A stretch of 64,000 nucleotides of DNA from assembly GCA_030407085.1 (NCBI GenBank), contig CM059582.1:135181001-135245000 (forward strand), read 5' to 3'. The DNA is from Trichopria drosophilae. Taxonomy: Eukaryota > Arthropoda > Insecta > Hymenoptera > Diapriidae. Every line of letters begins with the position of its first letter. Position 1 is the stretch's first letter. Below, one piece after another: positions 9,961 to 22,513 of the stretch. The translations under genes and the position numbers were made by a program. A model generated the notes under the pieces. The model worked only from the letters and a program-made list of their open reading frames with translations, did not search any database and was not told the origin of the DNA.

Positions 9961-10589
9961 CCCGTATGGAAAAAATCAACGGTAATCTAACGCAATTCAC
10001 CGTACGATTTTGACACATTTCGGTACGTCTGTATAGAATTATGTACGGTGAGGTACGTTTACGTACGTTCGCGTACGATTTGGTTACGATTCGAACATTT
10101 TGTACACCATTGTACAGAAACGTACGCAAACGTACGCGAACGTACCCAAACGTACGCAAACGTACACAAAATTGCTAGAACATACTGAAGCATGCGGAGA
10201 TGTACAGCATTGTACACTGTAGATGTCAAACAACCATTCGTAATAAAATATTTTCGTGCAAAAACGTCCGGAATCATATGAATATGTACTGAAACGTACG
10301 CAGACGTACGCAAACGTACGCAATTGTACGGATATATGCAGCCATGTATAGAAACGTACGAGATTTTGGAACTATTTACAGGAACGTGTCCGACTGGACG
10401 AATATTGAATATCCCAGATAGGTGCCCGTTTTTCTTCTGTTATTTTTTTTCGATTTTTTGTCCAAAATTTTTCACGTAATTTTTGAGAAAAATGATCCAA
10501 ACCAATTCTTCTACATTGGACAAATATTCCAAAAATTTGTCGCATTTTGTAGGGATATTTATACATTTTTTCATATTTTTCGGGCATTT
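9961..10589. repeat. GTACG-rich dispersed repeat, copy 2
   Basis: Same boundaries, orientation and internal CGTACG arrays as 3983-4613, 5,978 bases downstream. In this copy the ends read TGCCCG and CGGGCA, a 6-base terminal inverted repeat. No clear target duplication was found, and no coding capacity is present. Confidence 0.85.
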
Positions 10590-10963
10590 CTGATACATTA
10601 AAGTAAATACTTAAATGTAACTTTTCTGAATTCAAAAGTTTACCAATCTTTCGAAGTCCTAATAAATTACAATTATCAACTTTTTCCAAATTCTTTAGTC
10701 GATTATCATTACATAAATTCATATACATATTTCTCGTATCATCTGAAATATAATTTCGTTGTAGTATGGGTGTTTGCTGATACAGTATCAATCTATAAAC
10801 AATTTGTTGCGCGATCCGATTATTACATTTTTTTGTTAATAATAATCTTTGCGTAATCGTACGGAATCATGCTTAAATGCAACGAAAACATACCATTTTT
10901 ATTTCTATAGGGGTGGTAAAGAGGGTCGCTTCGGTACGGTCGGTATGTAACGAAGATAACTAT
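10590..10963. other. No gene recognised
   Basis: AT-rich sequence. A minus-strand frame runs on from the neighbouring repeat, but its composition is repeat-derived and I do not support it. Confidence 0.5.
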
Positions 10964-12615
10964 CCCAGCAATCGGAATTGTATTGAAATGTATTGACTTG
11001 GATCAATTTTTCGCTTTTGAATAAGCTATTTGAAATTTTCGAATACATTCGAATCCAAAAATACTTCACTATTATTTTAATACAAAAAATATGAATCCAA
11101 ATGAACCCAAATGAATACATAAATAATATCGTTGTCGAAACTACTAAAAATACGAATACAATTTAATGCATGATCGTGATTGGAAATATGTTGTATTAAT
11201 ACATATGAATGCACATGAATCCATTTATAATTGACTCGAAAAAGGCAAAAGTCGTGAATCCATCTGAATACAAATGAAGATGAAATGATAATCTTTTAAT
11301 ACAATCGAATCCATAAATAATAACAGTTAATTACCAGAATTAATGAATCCATTTCAATACATGACTGAACAAAATAATGCCTGTTTTAATCCAAATGAAT
11401 CTAAAATAAATCAATACAAAAATTAAAGTATGGTGAATTCATTTGAATACAAATTCTTAACGATTCTTCATTTTAATACAAATGAATCTATAAAAAAAAT
11501 AACTTCTGCTTTGAAAAAATATATTAAAATTATGTTCATTTCATAATTATTCATTTCAATTCCAAAAAAGTTATTTTCAAAAATAAAAGCCACAAATGAC
11601 TTTTCATTCAAAATTTTGAATGTGAAATGTTTATTTTAAACTAATTTCCAATTACATTTAGCAGTGCTCTGTTGGAAATGATACACTTTATTTAAGCGTT
11701 CAATACACAAGAGTCCAAAAAGTGCTGTACATTTAAATGAAATGTATTTGTACACTTATTGGACACCTAACTGACACTTAACAGCGAAGTGGAACCAAAG
11801 TGTGAATTTGGACAATTGAGCGTCCTGTATAGATGTTCGGGTAAACTTTTTTTAAGTGTAATAAAAGGGTTCATTTGTTGATAACCAGTTGACAATTATT
11901 TCGCTCTATAATAAGTATACAATGCGATATTTTTGTTGATAAAATAAATATATTATTTTCAAAATTACGCAATATCTCGTAAACGGCATGAGATACGTGA
12001 AATGTGACGAAATTTTGCCATGATGTGCGATGATTTAGCTGACATACACAATTAAAAAATTTCATAATTTTAGAAATCGAAAATTTCGAAAATTCTCGAA
12101 CCCCTGCTTCGGGATTTATGTCAATTTCGACAAATTTCACGTATCTCGTACCGTCTTCAAGATATTACGTAATTTAGAAAAAAAATTACAATATTTATTT
12201 TACTAACAAAAATATCTACTATCTATATATCCATTCGTTCTTTTCAAAAGTCGATAAGCAAATTATTACAAAAATGTAAAATATGGTAATAAATTTAGCA
12301 GATTATTTTTATGTACACAATTCATAAATGCTCCACGTTTCAACTATTTGTTAGTTTCGCAGCAAGGAGTGTGGTAGAGTACTTACGGCTCGAAATCGTT
12401 GTGCGGGAGACCAGGGTTCGATTTTTGGTCGATGCATTTTTTTTCAACAAATGTATAAACTGGGATTATTTTTGGATTTAAATGTATTGCGATGCATTAA
12501 AATTTTTAATACATTTCAATCCTTTTCAATACTTTTATGATCAAATAGCCCATTCAAATGTATTGTAATGCATTCAAAATTTTCAATACATTTCAATGCA
12601 TTTCCGATTGCTGGG
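10964..12615. mobile_element. Terminal-inverted-repeat element (CCCAGCAATCGG ends)
   Basis: It begins CCCAGCAATCGG and ends CCGATTGCTGGG. Both ends continue inward with related TGTATTGAAATG/CATTTCAATACA words. The interior (to about 11500) is rich in AATCCA/GAATAC words with the look of decayed inverted repeats. The ends resemble the CCCAGTAATCG ends of the MITEs at 48420 and 51831, so this is probably a larger relative. It carries a tRNA-like block at 12361-12440 and no transposase. Confidence 0.65.
12361..12440 (+). other. tRNA-like segment (degenerate)
   Basis: GTGTGGTAGAGTAC resembles an internal A box and GGGTTCGATTTTTGG a B box, 50 bases apart. The T-arm ACCA/TGGT pairs around the B box. 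The acceptor stem cannot be closed, so this is a tRNA-derived relic (SINE head) rather than a working tRNA gene. Confidence 0.4.
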
Positions 12616-15600
12616 TAAGGAAGACGATGAAATATATTTTGATTGATATTTTATATACATGTTTTTTTGAGGCCTCTAATTATGAATCCGATGGCATATT
12701 TTAAAAATTCAAAATGGCTGATCCAATATAGTTGTCAAATACTTTGAAAATCGGTAATTTTGTCTGATATTGTTTGTTTATTAAAATTACCTTTTTTTTT
12801 TAAATTTTTGTCCGCCATAATTGATCTGCCATTTTGAATTTTATAAATTTGAAACCGGATTCGTAATCAGCAACCGTGAAAACCCCCTATATGGAAAATA
12901 TTAGACGAAATTAGTGATTTTCAAGTAAATTTTTATACCATTTAAAGTTTGTCCTGTTTTTTTAATAATTGCTCAAAATTTATCAGTACAGAGATAATTT
13001 CCTGCATAAGAGCTATATTTTCTGATTAAAATGAAAAAAATCATATTTTTTCGATAGTTATTAACCGAGATATCGAAGAATGATAAAAAGAAATAGTTGG
13101 CCCATACATTACATGCAATCGTATTATATTCAAGGGACTTATTTTTCAATGACCACGGTTAATATGTTTTTTCGCATAGACTCTCTTTAGCTGCCACTTT
13201 TTAAAATATGTATATGACCATACTCGTAATAAAATGTAGTATTTTTGAGAATTTTTTCAGATTTTTAAAAATACCCCATCTTTCTAAGAAACCATTTTGA
13301 GTCTTAACGTGTTTTTTTAGGTCGATGGTATTATTGAAATAGAAAATAAATATTTTTATCTTAAAGCCTTCAAAAAATCTACAAAATATATATTGGACAA
13401 TTTTTTTTAATATTATAATTTTTAGTAAAACGATGAAAACGCCGCAAATTACTGAATGCAGAGAATTGATTAAATTAACTGCAGTTTCGTGAAACGTCAC
13501 TATTGTTTGGTTGCGCATCGTTGAAAGTACTATATTTGCATCACTTTTTGCTAGGAGAATGGTAAAAAAGAAATGAAAAAATATTTCCAAAAAAGTGTCC
13601 CAGTTGGCATGGAATGCAAGTGGACAATAAATTTCTCGTTGAAAATTCAGTGGATATTACTAGAAATTACAATTATTAACTAAAGTATTTACGTCAAAAT
13701 ACGTCGGCTCTTTTGATATTTCTAATCAAGCTTCGAATATGTGACGCATGTACAGTGCAAATCTCTTGTTTGTGAAATTCTGGCGTCACAGATTGCGAAT
13801 GAAACATACACGGAAAAAAATGCTTTGGTTATTTCAGCAAAAAAAAATTTGCTACAAATTGATTTGCTGAATTCGCGAAATATTGGCTACGCCAGCGATT
13901 ACAAAAGCAAACCTAGCAATAACAGTTTGCTAAACCAGCTAAATATTTGCTAAATCAGCTAAATATTTGGATATTCATATATTATGACAAATTTTTGCTG
14001 GGCTAGCCAATTATTTGCTGTGGTGGCGAAATATTTCTACCCGTGTAAAACGACAGTTCAGAGCAAAAAAGACACGCATCTAGCTCTCATTTTTTATCCT
14101 AGAAATAAATTCAAAAAGACTATCTTAGAAATTAGTCAAGAAAAATTAATATTTGTATTTCCTAGAATTGTTTTCATTGTCATTTTTAAATTGTTAGAAT
14201 CATCGTTATAGGGAAGACATTATTTCGCTGAAAAGTAAAAAAAAATTTTTTAATTTTTTACTTCAATTCGTTCAAAAACAACAAGTTATGAATATTTTAT
14301 AATGAAACTTACATTGAGAGTAAAACTATTTTATACAAATATTTATGATACCTCAATGAACATTTTCTTCACTGAAAATTTTCGTTTACTGAAAAACTTC
14401 CCGCGAAATTAAGTTCTTGAACATTGCAAATCATAACTTAAAAAAAAATAGTTTGCTTTCAGTCAACGTTTGTTGTCTTTAGAATAGTTTAAGCCACATT
14501 TGTGGTAAATTTCATTAAAAAATAAACATAACCTCGTGTTTTTGAAGAAATGTAAAAATTCAATTAAAATCATGTTCTCTAAAAAAGGAGATATCAACTT
14601 TTTGTTATAGCAGATATTTTTAAATATAACGTGCTGACTATTAAAACTTGTTTTAAAAAAAAGAAAATTTTGTTTTCACACTAAATTTTGTTTTCACACT
14701 AAATTTTGTTTTCACACTAAATTTTGTAAATGTCTGAGTCACAAAAATTGTTTCTTTAGTAATTTTTTTTTTGTGAAACGCTGTGGTACTAAAATAGTAA
14801 ATAATGTACATTTTTTTACCCATAACAAATTTATTTTACCTACACAAGTTCTTTTTTTCGAAAAAAATCGAATTTTTTCAAATTCATCCGTATTTTTTTA
14901 GAAAAAGTGTTTTTATTAATTTTTTTGAATTTTTAAAGTAATGTAAAAAAATGTAATAGCATTTTTTCTAAAAAAAAAACATTTTTTTCAATCTATATTT
15001 ATCTATACTTCTTATTCTAGCAGAACTGAATTCATCGTCAAAAATTAGTAAAGAAATAATTTTTTATGTGTGTATTTCATGCAGCTGGTTTTGTGCCATT
15101 ATGCCAATATTCAAAAATGTTTTTGCTGTACCATATTACGGGGGGAAAAATGTATAAGTCAAAATGCAATAACTCAGCTTTAAAACATTATTTCATATTT
15201 AACGGGGACGTATTTTATCCATAAGTCCATTATTTTAGGATGTTTTTGAACAGAGTTGTGCTGAGAAAAATATAAAGTTTAAAAAAATATTTGGTTTTTG
15301 TAGCAAAAATTGACAGATCTCCAATCTGTTATAACTCTGTACAAAATGTTTTCTCTTAATCACAAAACGATAGCTTCACGCGAAAATTATCTGGAAGAAA
15401 ATATCTAGACTGTAAAATTTAAATATGGAAACATACGAAAAGCAGCGTTTATCCATTTAACACCAATATTAAATTTGATCGTTGTTTCCGGAATTGAAGA
15501 TATTAATTGCCAGCCAGGGTTGGTTTCACTTATTAGTAAACTAAGGGACAACTTTTGACTAAGCTTTATTGAAAAATTCTACATTTTAGGGTCACCTTAC

Positions 15601-16513
15601 TTTACATGATGAGGAAAAATATCGTTTTAAAATTTTGATGTACATTTGTTTAATACAAACCCATCTTCAAATTCTAAAAAATTGTATAAAAAATGTTCAA
15701 TATGTTGCCTTAATAGCAGTATGTAGTCGAAATTATTGTTATAGACTGGTTCACAATAAAAATTTTAAAATTATTGGATTGATCCTGTGGTCATAGTTAA
15801 TTATGTAATTTAAAATTAACAATGAACCTTTTTTTAAATCTTTAACAACCATACGAAAAACCGAAAGAACATTACTTACCTGGTAAATTTATATTCATAG
15901 ACGTACGTTGCAGCTTAAGTTCTCATTTGCGCTCGATCGTAAATTTTTGTCAGAGTACCAGCTTGATCATGAACTTAGAGCGGCTAAGCGACAACGAAAA
16001 AATACGTTACAAACGTACTTGAGTACAAACGTCCAGGTTCAAAAACACTAGCATATTCCCGCCCTAAGTTCATGCCCGTGTGGTGCTGGTGCTCTATTTC
16101 TGTAAGTGGGAAATCAAGCATCAATGCGAACTTCAGCTGTAACTTACGACTATGAATCCGGGTCTCAGACCAATTTCGTTAGCTTTGTGACTACTCAATT
16201 TATTAGCCAAATTAATATATGATAAACAGACCGAGCGATAGCAACAGAAATTTTGGACAAAGTTTTTTGTATGACTTTGATAGGGGACATAATTACAATT
16301 TTAATAGAAATTAACAATAAATAGACGTTATCAGGTGTTACATCACATTTTAAAAAAATTGTAGTTTGTAAAAAATCACAGCCTCTCAGGACCATTTTTT
16401 GGAGGCTGGCAAGTGTTTATTTGAAGAATTTTTGTGATATAACAAGAATCGTGTAAGCCATGATATCCTTACAGCATATATTACATAAAGGAAGCATTGC
16501 GTGTAGTCGCTGT

Positions 16514-16514
<1 letters not shown>
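12616..16514. other. AT-rich stretch without recognised genes
   Basis: A diverged ATGGCTGATCCAATATAG / GATCTGCCATTTTGAA inverted pair of the dispersed ~120-base family lies at 12700-12870. Three perfect or near-perfect 18-base units (ATTTTGTTTTCACACTAA) lie at 14667-14728. The frames at 13201-13590 and 13741-14211 are low-complexity and match nothing I know. Confidence 0.5.

Positions 16515-16582
<68 letters not shown>
16515..16582. repeat. (GA)n microsatellite
   Basis: About 68 bases of GA dinucleotide with one interruption (GAAAGAGAGAG) near the 3' end. Such tracts can bind GAGA-type factors in insects, but nothing nearby supports a promoter. Confidence 0.9.
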
Positions 16583-19344
16583 TTGTGGCGGTTTAAGTAA
16601 TCGCTTTTTCTCTTTAATCGTTAATAAAGAATCAGGAAATGTTTACTAAGCCGCCAAACAGTTTATTTGAACTTGAACTGTAACAATAACAAACCATTTC
16701 CAATCATGCAATGATCGAATTCCCCCGAAGTCGTGAGAACTAACCCATTAACGCCTAAAGGATACTTTTTGTTTCCATTTCAAATTTTTTTCAAAATTCC
16801 GAGGTGAAAATTGAGTTTCAGCCAGTTCAGGACGTCTTCTAAAAAAGGTATACTAAAAAGAAAGTTCAAACATTTCTGTCGCTACAGACCGGTTTGAAAC
16901 TGACGTGGTGGTTAGAAAATAATAAACTTGCCTCATCTTCATCATTTGGAGTTTGGAAAAATAAATCTTGCTCCGAGAGTAGGGTGAATATGCCAATTAA
17001 TGGACGGCACCCAATGAATGGACGATTTGCCATGCATCTCTATTTATTATGAATATGCGGTGCATAAAGTCTATGAAATACATGTTTTTGTTTGCTTTGA
17101 ACATTCAGAATAATGTCTGTACTATTATTAACCTTCCAGTATTTATTATTTTGTAGAAACAAATTGAAGCATTGCAGGTGTCCAAAACTGGTGCGGAAAA
17201 CGTGCCATTTGATTTAACTAGTCCATTTATTGGGGTTTTGTGTATTATTGTACAAAATTACAAATTTAAGGTTAATAACTAAATAAACTCAGGTTTTTCT
17301 CTATATACCAATAAAAAGTATAAAGTCTAAGAATTCTAATAGTGGTGGCATACATAAATTCTATAAAAAAAATTTCCGATCGATCAAAGCGTAAAAATTC
17401 CTTAACCGTTCATTCAATGGCATAATCATCCTATATACATTTTAATTATAAGCAAACTTCCTTAATTTACTGAGATTGTGCTGATCTGTATGTATAATGC
17501 ATGTTATACAATAAGAATACCTAAATTGACCAACCTGTAGAAGGTAAACTTTGAAAGAGAAAAGTGATGTGGATGGTTGAGTGGAAAGGAATAGGGCGCG
17601 GGGGTTATGACACACCCTTACCACTTAATTTATTTAATTTCAGCTTTAATTCATATAATTGTGGCTTTTTTCCTTGTTCTTTGAAGGTGTGATCATCTGA
17701 AGGAAAGGCTTCAAAATGAAACTCACGATTTGATCGGCCAAAACAAATACTTTCACATTTATTCCGATCAGTGCGGTGACGACCCGATCGCGATCCGAAA
17801 TTATACCGAACTTAACTTCACTTACTTCACTTACTTTCGTTACTCAACGTACTAAATCCTCCCGAAATCGATCTTTACTTATTCCGCAGTTCCATACTTC
17901 GACTTTACCCGTTTCGATCGTTTAAATAAACTGAATCTCTCGAGTAAAAATTGATATTGTAATATTCAAATTATCAGTATCGTCACCGTTCGAAGGGCCT
18001 TTACAGATATATACCTAATAGGTCACCTTCATTTTTAGAAGTACCCCCCATTAGGGTTCGCAGTGACGTGGGGAAAACCACCTTTGTGGAAAAAACCCAC
18101 GCCGGGTACCGCAGATTATAATACATCGCATTCTGTCCGTAACATAAGCGATTATGGAAAATCTTCAAAAGATACTCAGGAAAGTCTGCACTCCTCCGCG
18201 TGTGAGACTCTTAATCACTAACAACCACACACCTTATCTTGAATGCATATTTTTACAAAATTCTCTTGGATCAATTCTTGCCTTAATACACGATGCCTGC
18301 TTCATTTTTCATTTTATACTATGGGTTTATCCGATATTGGCGCTCGTTTCTTCTAACACGTTTTATTTATTTATCATCTAATCTTCACTTGCTTATCCGA
18401 GGTTACACTACTTGTCACCGGGGTGTTCTGCCAAGAATGGGAGATATAATTGTGAAGATAAAAGGAAATTGAAGAGAATATGATGACAAGTGTGAAGGAT
18501 GATGTCCAAGCCTGAACAAAGAAGGGGAAAAAGTATTAAAAAACAATATATAAGAGGTGAGATGAAGGGAAATAGAGGTGATACGGAGAGGGAAGAAATA
18601 AAAGAAGAAATTCAAACATCAATTTCAAAGAAGAACTATGTAGGAAAAGGGGAATTAGAATGGGTACTGCAGCGGGATAAAGAAAAAAGAACTGGATGAA
18701 TACTCTAATTGAGAGAAAAAAGACTTGAGCACAGATGTAGAAGGTTATATAGATGAAACTAATATGAATAAGTATAGGAAATGTACAAGAGAAAGGGCGA
18801 GTAGGGAGATGTGCGAACAAATTGAGCAACAGGTATGCTAATTTATGAATATGGATTGGAGAAGAATACAGGACATGAGATAGTAAATACAGATGGAAGA
18901 GTGGGAAACGCACAGCACATTAAATGCAGCATTCCATAGTCTGGAGAAAGAGGTATCTGAAGAGATGATGAGAAAAAGAGAAATCCAAGATCGTAGTACT
19001 GGCATCCGTGCTTGTGTGTTTATTAAAGAGGAGAGGGAGACTAAACGGAGAAAAATAGAGGAAGAAGACAAGAAAGTGCAGTAGCAACAGAGGAAGAAAA
19101 GTATGAGTTGACTAAACGAAAATGAAACTAAGGATATAGGAATACATTAATAAAATAGAAAAAGTATATAGAAGCAACAGTCACGTGCAGAAATGTACGA
19201 ATAAGCAGTTAGAGTTTAGAGGGAAAGGAAAACGGTTAGTTAGATATTATAGAAAAACATTCAGTACTACAAGCTATAGAAAATTGGTGGAAGGGTAGGA
19301 TTGTTGATATATACGTGTATACCTCGATCGAGTTTACCATACAC
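16583..19344. other. No gene recognised
   Basis: At 17700-18010 there is moderately GC-rich sequence with CACTTACTTCACTTACTTTCGTTACT repeats and AATAAACTGAATCTC, which could be LTR debris, but no second copy or termini are seen. From 18430 to 19200 the plus strand is strongly purine-rich (AAGAAGAGG words) with several short Lys/Glu-rich frames and many stops. It may be a dead coding region or simple low-complexity DNA. Confidence 0.45.
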
Positions 19345-19605
19345 GTCACGACTAAAATCACTATGACACTCGCGATAACACCATAATTCCTTCGACACGC
19401 GCGGTAACCCCATAAACACACTACGACACTCGCGGTAACACCATAATCACACTACGACACTCGCGGGAACACCATAATCACACACTCGCGATAACGCCAT
19501 AATTCCTTCGACACTTACGGTAACACCATAATCACACTACGACACTTACGATAACACCACAATCACTACGACACTCGCGATAACACCACAATCACTTGCG
19601 CAGTC
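19345..19605. repeat. Minisatellite, ~31-base unit
   Basis: About eight tandem units of the type ACGACACTCGCGGTAACACC followed by ATAATCACACT. The spacing of the GATAACACCA/GGTAACACCA core is 26-33 bases because some units have lost 4-5 bases. It lies just downstream (minus sense) of the P-type transposase. Confidence 0.8.
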
Positions 19606-19731
19606 GCAAATTTCTCTCTATTAATACATAGCACTTTCATCGCTTAATGTTTAAGTGTTCATGACAATATTTACTTTTCTGCCTTTTTTCTTCATATGAA
19701 TTTTGCTGGCTTGCCTCCTGGCGTTGCGTTC

Positions 19732-22513
19732 TCAAGTTTTAGCAAATATCTTTACTCTGAACATGAATTGTAAGGCATTTAATCTGTGATCATAACATGG
19801 GCCAGTCTTCTCCAACCATGCAGGAAACAGCTGGTTCAAGCGTCTTTCAGCGTCTTCTGTCAAATCTTTCATTACGTTTTGCGATGTCCAATACTTCTCC
19901 CAAATATCTTCAAAAATCTTCAATTGCTCGTAAATTATCTGCGTAAAAAAGTCTGTCGGTCTCGTTAACTTCATAATTTGTGGAGCATCTTCATCCAAAT
20001 TTTTATATTCTCTTAATCGAATATATAGTTCATTTTTTTCAACCTCTTCCATTGGCGTTTTCATCGATACGTTTCTGCACTCTTCACATTTACTTTTTAC
20101 GAAAGACTTAAACGCTACATACCCGGCAAAAAAAGATACGGCATTTAGTTTATACAAAGACACATTTTTCCCACGAAGTACTAATCTCGCTATCATTTCT
20201 TCTGTGTCTTTTATTAGCATGTTGTACTGCATCTTGTTCGCCTGCATTTTCGCTGGCGTTAGCATTTAAATCCTCCCCAATTCCTTCCACAATCCTAGTA
20301 ATTTCTTCGTTATCCTCTTTTTCTTCCATATCTGCATCGTCAACCGCTGAAACTTCCTCACATTGTACGGCAAACTGTCTTTCAACATCACTCGGTTCAT
20401 TCAATAGCATGTGAGCAGTATTTTGTACATTGACATTAGCGCCTATACCACCTTCGATGTTACCTGTAGATAATATATGCCTCAATGATAATCGAATCAT
20501 TCTGGCAGTAGGATTCATTGCATGGCCACCTCTTTGGCGAAATTTTGAAAATAAGTGTTCTAATGAGTCCTGATTGCATAGACCAGTAGCTAATTCAAAA
20601 TGCGGAAACTTTTCTCTGATTTCATCATACATAAGTAGAATTGCATGTATGGTATACGGTAGACCTTGTAAACATGGAGCTCTATGTCTCGAATTTTCTT
20701 TCGAAGTCCAATTCTTTGACCAAGCGATGAAATTTCTTAGGGTGTCATAAATTTCTGGATTCCGAGGCGATAGTGGTCGCTTTTGAGGATTGTGAAATAT
20801 TAATTTGTACGAGTTAGCGGCATCAATAACTTTGTCCATTTCTTCTACAAATGAAGCAGTTTTTTCCCATGTACATAGTTTACTGTTTTGAAGTCCACTT
20901 TTTGGGTCCATCCCAGCAAGTATTATCGCTTTAGCAAACCTTTTCCCAAAAAACTGAAATGCTCTTTGAACATTCATTACTTCCCAATTGTTTGGTGCCA
21001 TATGTACTTCAGTTATATGACTGAGTAATTGACTAGAGCTTTGTTTATCATACTGCCAAGCTGTTATAAAATCTTGGAAATTGGCCATTATATTGCCGTC
21101 TTTGTCATATAAATATCCATGGGTTCGCAATTGTCCTACTAATCTCTTTATCAGGTGTGGAAAATCAAAGCTACAAAAATATTTCCGTCCTTCACGTGTG
21201 AAATATGGTTGATCTTCTGATGTTCGAAAAACAGTCCACATGCATCTTCGATTTGGACCAGCTTGATCACACGTAATTATTTTGACGTCGGCACAACATT
21301 CTTCTAATTTCGTTAAACAGCATTTGACTAAATCTGCGATCTCTTCTCCAGTAATACTTTTATTAGTCAAAAAGTACGCAATTGGTTGACTCCATGCATT
21401 TCTTGCGTTAATGCTATCCAATGAAAATACCAATGCGTTCGTTGCTATTTCTTTCCTTCGCCCTAAAGGCCCCAAATCTACCAAACCTTCTATAACATCA
21501 CAAAACTTCGAATATTCTTCTAAACTTTTTATACTCAATTCGTCAAACTTTAAGCCACATAATTTCTCTTCGCCCGATAGTCGCTGCAATTTAATTTTCA
21601 ATGCTGAAAATATAGAATTACTGAATCCAGGCTTTATATCGTATTCAGAAATCCATCTCCGAACAGTCGCTTCATGCGGAAGACGCAATCCAGCTTTTCT
21701 CATGTGCCTGTAAGACGATGCAGAATAATACATCGATCTTTTCGCAAGATCCTTTCCATTTTTATTAAAAGGAATTTTCTTGTCACGCAATTGTAATGTT
21801 ACCATCGCCCTAAATGTTGGATTCGTGCAGCGATGTGCATCCAAAAATTCATTACCGCTTACTTTCTTCTTTTTTAATGAGGCCATTTTCTTTTTATTCA
21901 AACTTTTCATTTCCCGTGATTCCTTCTTCATCCTCGTGATTATCTTCATCATTTTTTCGTGTACCTTTCTGACTTTTTCAACTTCCTTTTTCATTTTTTG
22001 ATTTTCCTTTTTCATTTCATCATAATCCTTTTTCATTTTTCTCACTTCTTCAACAGTGAGACTTTCCGAAAGGTGCTGATTTGGTTCTTCCGAAACCAGT
22101 CTTGTGTCATAACCAGCATTTTCAATTTGTGAAGGTGGCTCAATTCTACACCACTCTAATTCATTATCTTCTTCTCTCATATTGATGAAATCGTAAGTCT
22201 TCGCTGCAGGTCGATAGGTTTTCACTGTTTTTGGCCTTGTTATCAAATCTTGGTGTTCTTCGTGTTCAGATAATTCCGGTACATTAATATTAGTTCTTGG
22301 CTCATTGTTGGCGATTTCTTCTTGGTTATTGGTCAGCAGTGTTTCAGCAGGTGTCGTGGAATTGTCAATCTCGTCTTTGTAGGGAACTGGAACTTGTTTC
22401 GGCCGTAACTTCAATCTATCATTATTCCAAAATGATTCTGGATAGGAGTGCTCTTTACAAAGCACTGCTTTTCTAATTGAATTCTCTGTCCACTGCTTCA
22501 AAGATGCATTTCT
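19732..22513 (-). CDS. P-element/THAP9-type transposase, frameshifted near its C terminus
   Basis: The main frame is 783 codons read from 22501. It opens without ATG just after an acceptor-like TTTCTAAG (about 22513), so an upstream exon is missing. Residues 4-41 are the second half of a THAP zinc finger, with the C-x2-H pair CKEH at 15-18 and a VPVPY box. Residues 150-215 form a Lys/Glu/Met coiled coil. The RNase-H-like core carries the acidic residues FDEL (D320), CDQAG (D412) and NQDSLEHLF (D645, E648); the D-x2-E spacing matches the Drosophila P transposase. The FDFPHLIKRL motif (about 445-454) falls in the GTP-binding insertion region. Around 20150-20265 the frame is lost, and a second frame (down to 19732) holds the conserved C-terminal region with C-x2-C (KCEEC) and FAGYVAFK. 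One indel or a short intron explains this. Terminal repeats were not found. It is a mobile-element gene, possibly domesticated. Confidence 0.85.

Noticed and set aside
3983..10589. The two GTACG-rich repeats as LTRs of one 6.6-kb retrotransposon
   Set aside because: No TG...CA ends, no target duplication, no primer site and no gag/pol between them; the space is filled by unrelated repeats and the Abl-like exon.
18430..19130. Lys/Glu-rich plus-strand fragments as a LINE ORF
   Set aside because: Purine-rich composition explains them; no RT, endonuclease or zinc-knuckle motif is seen.
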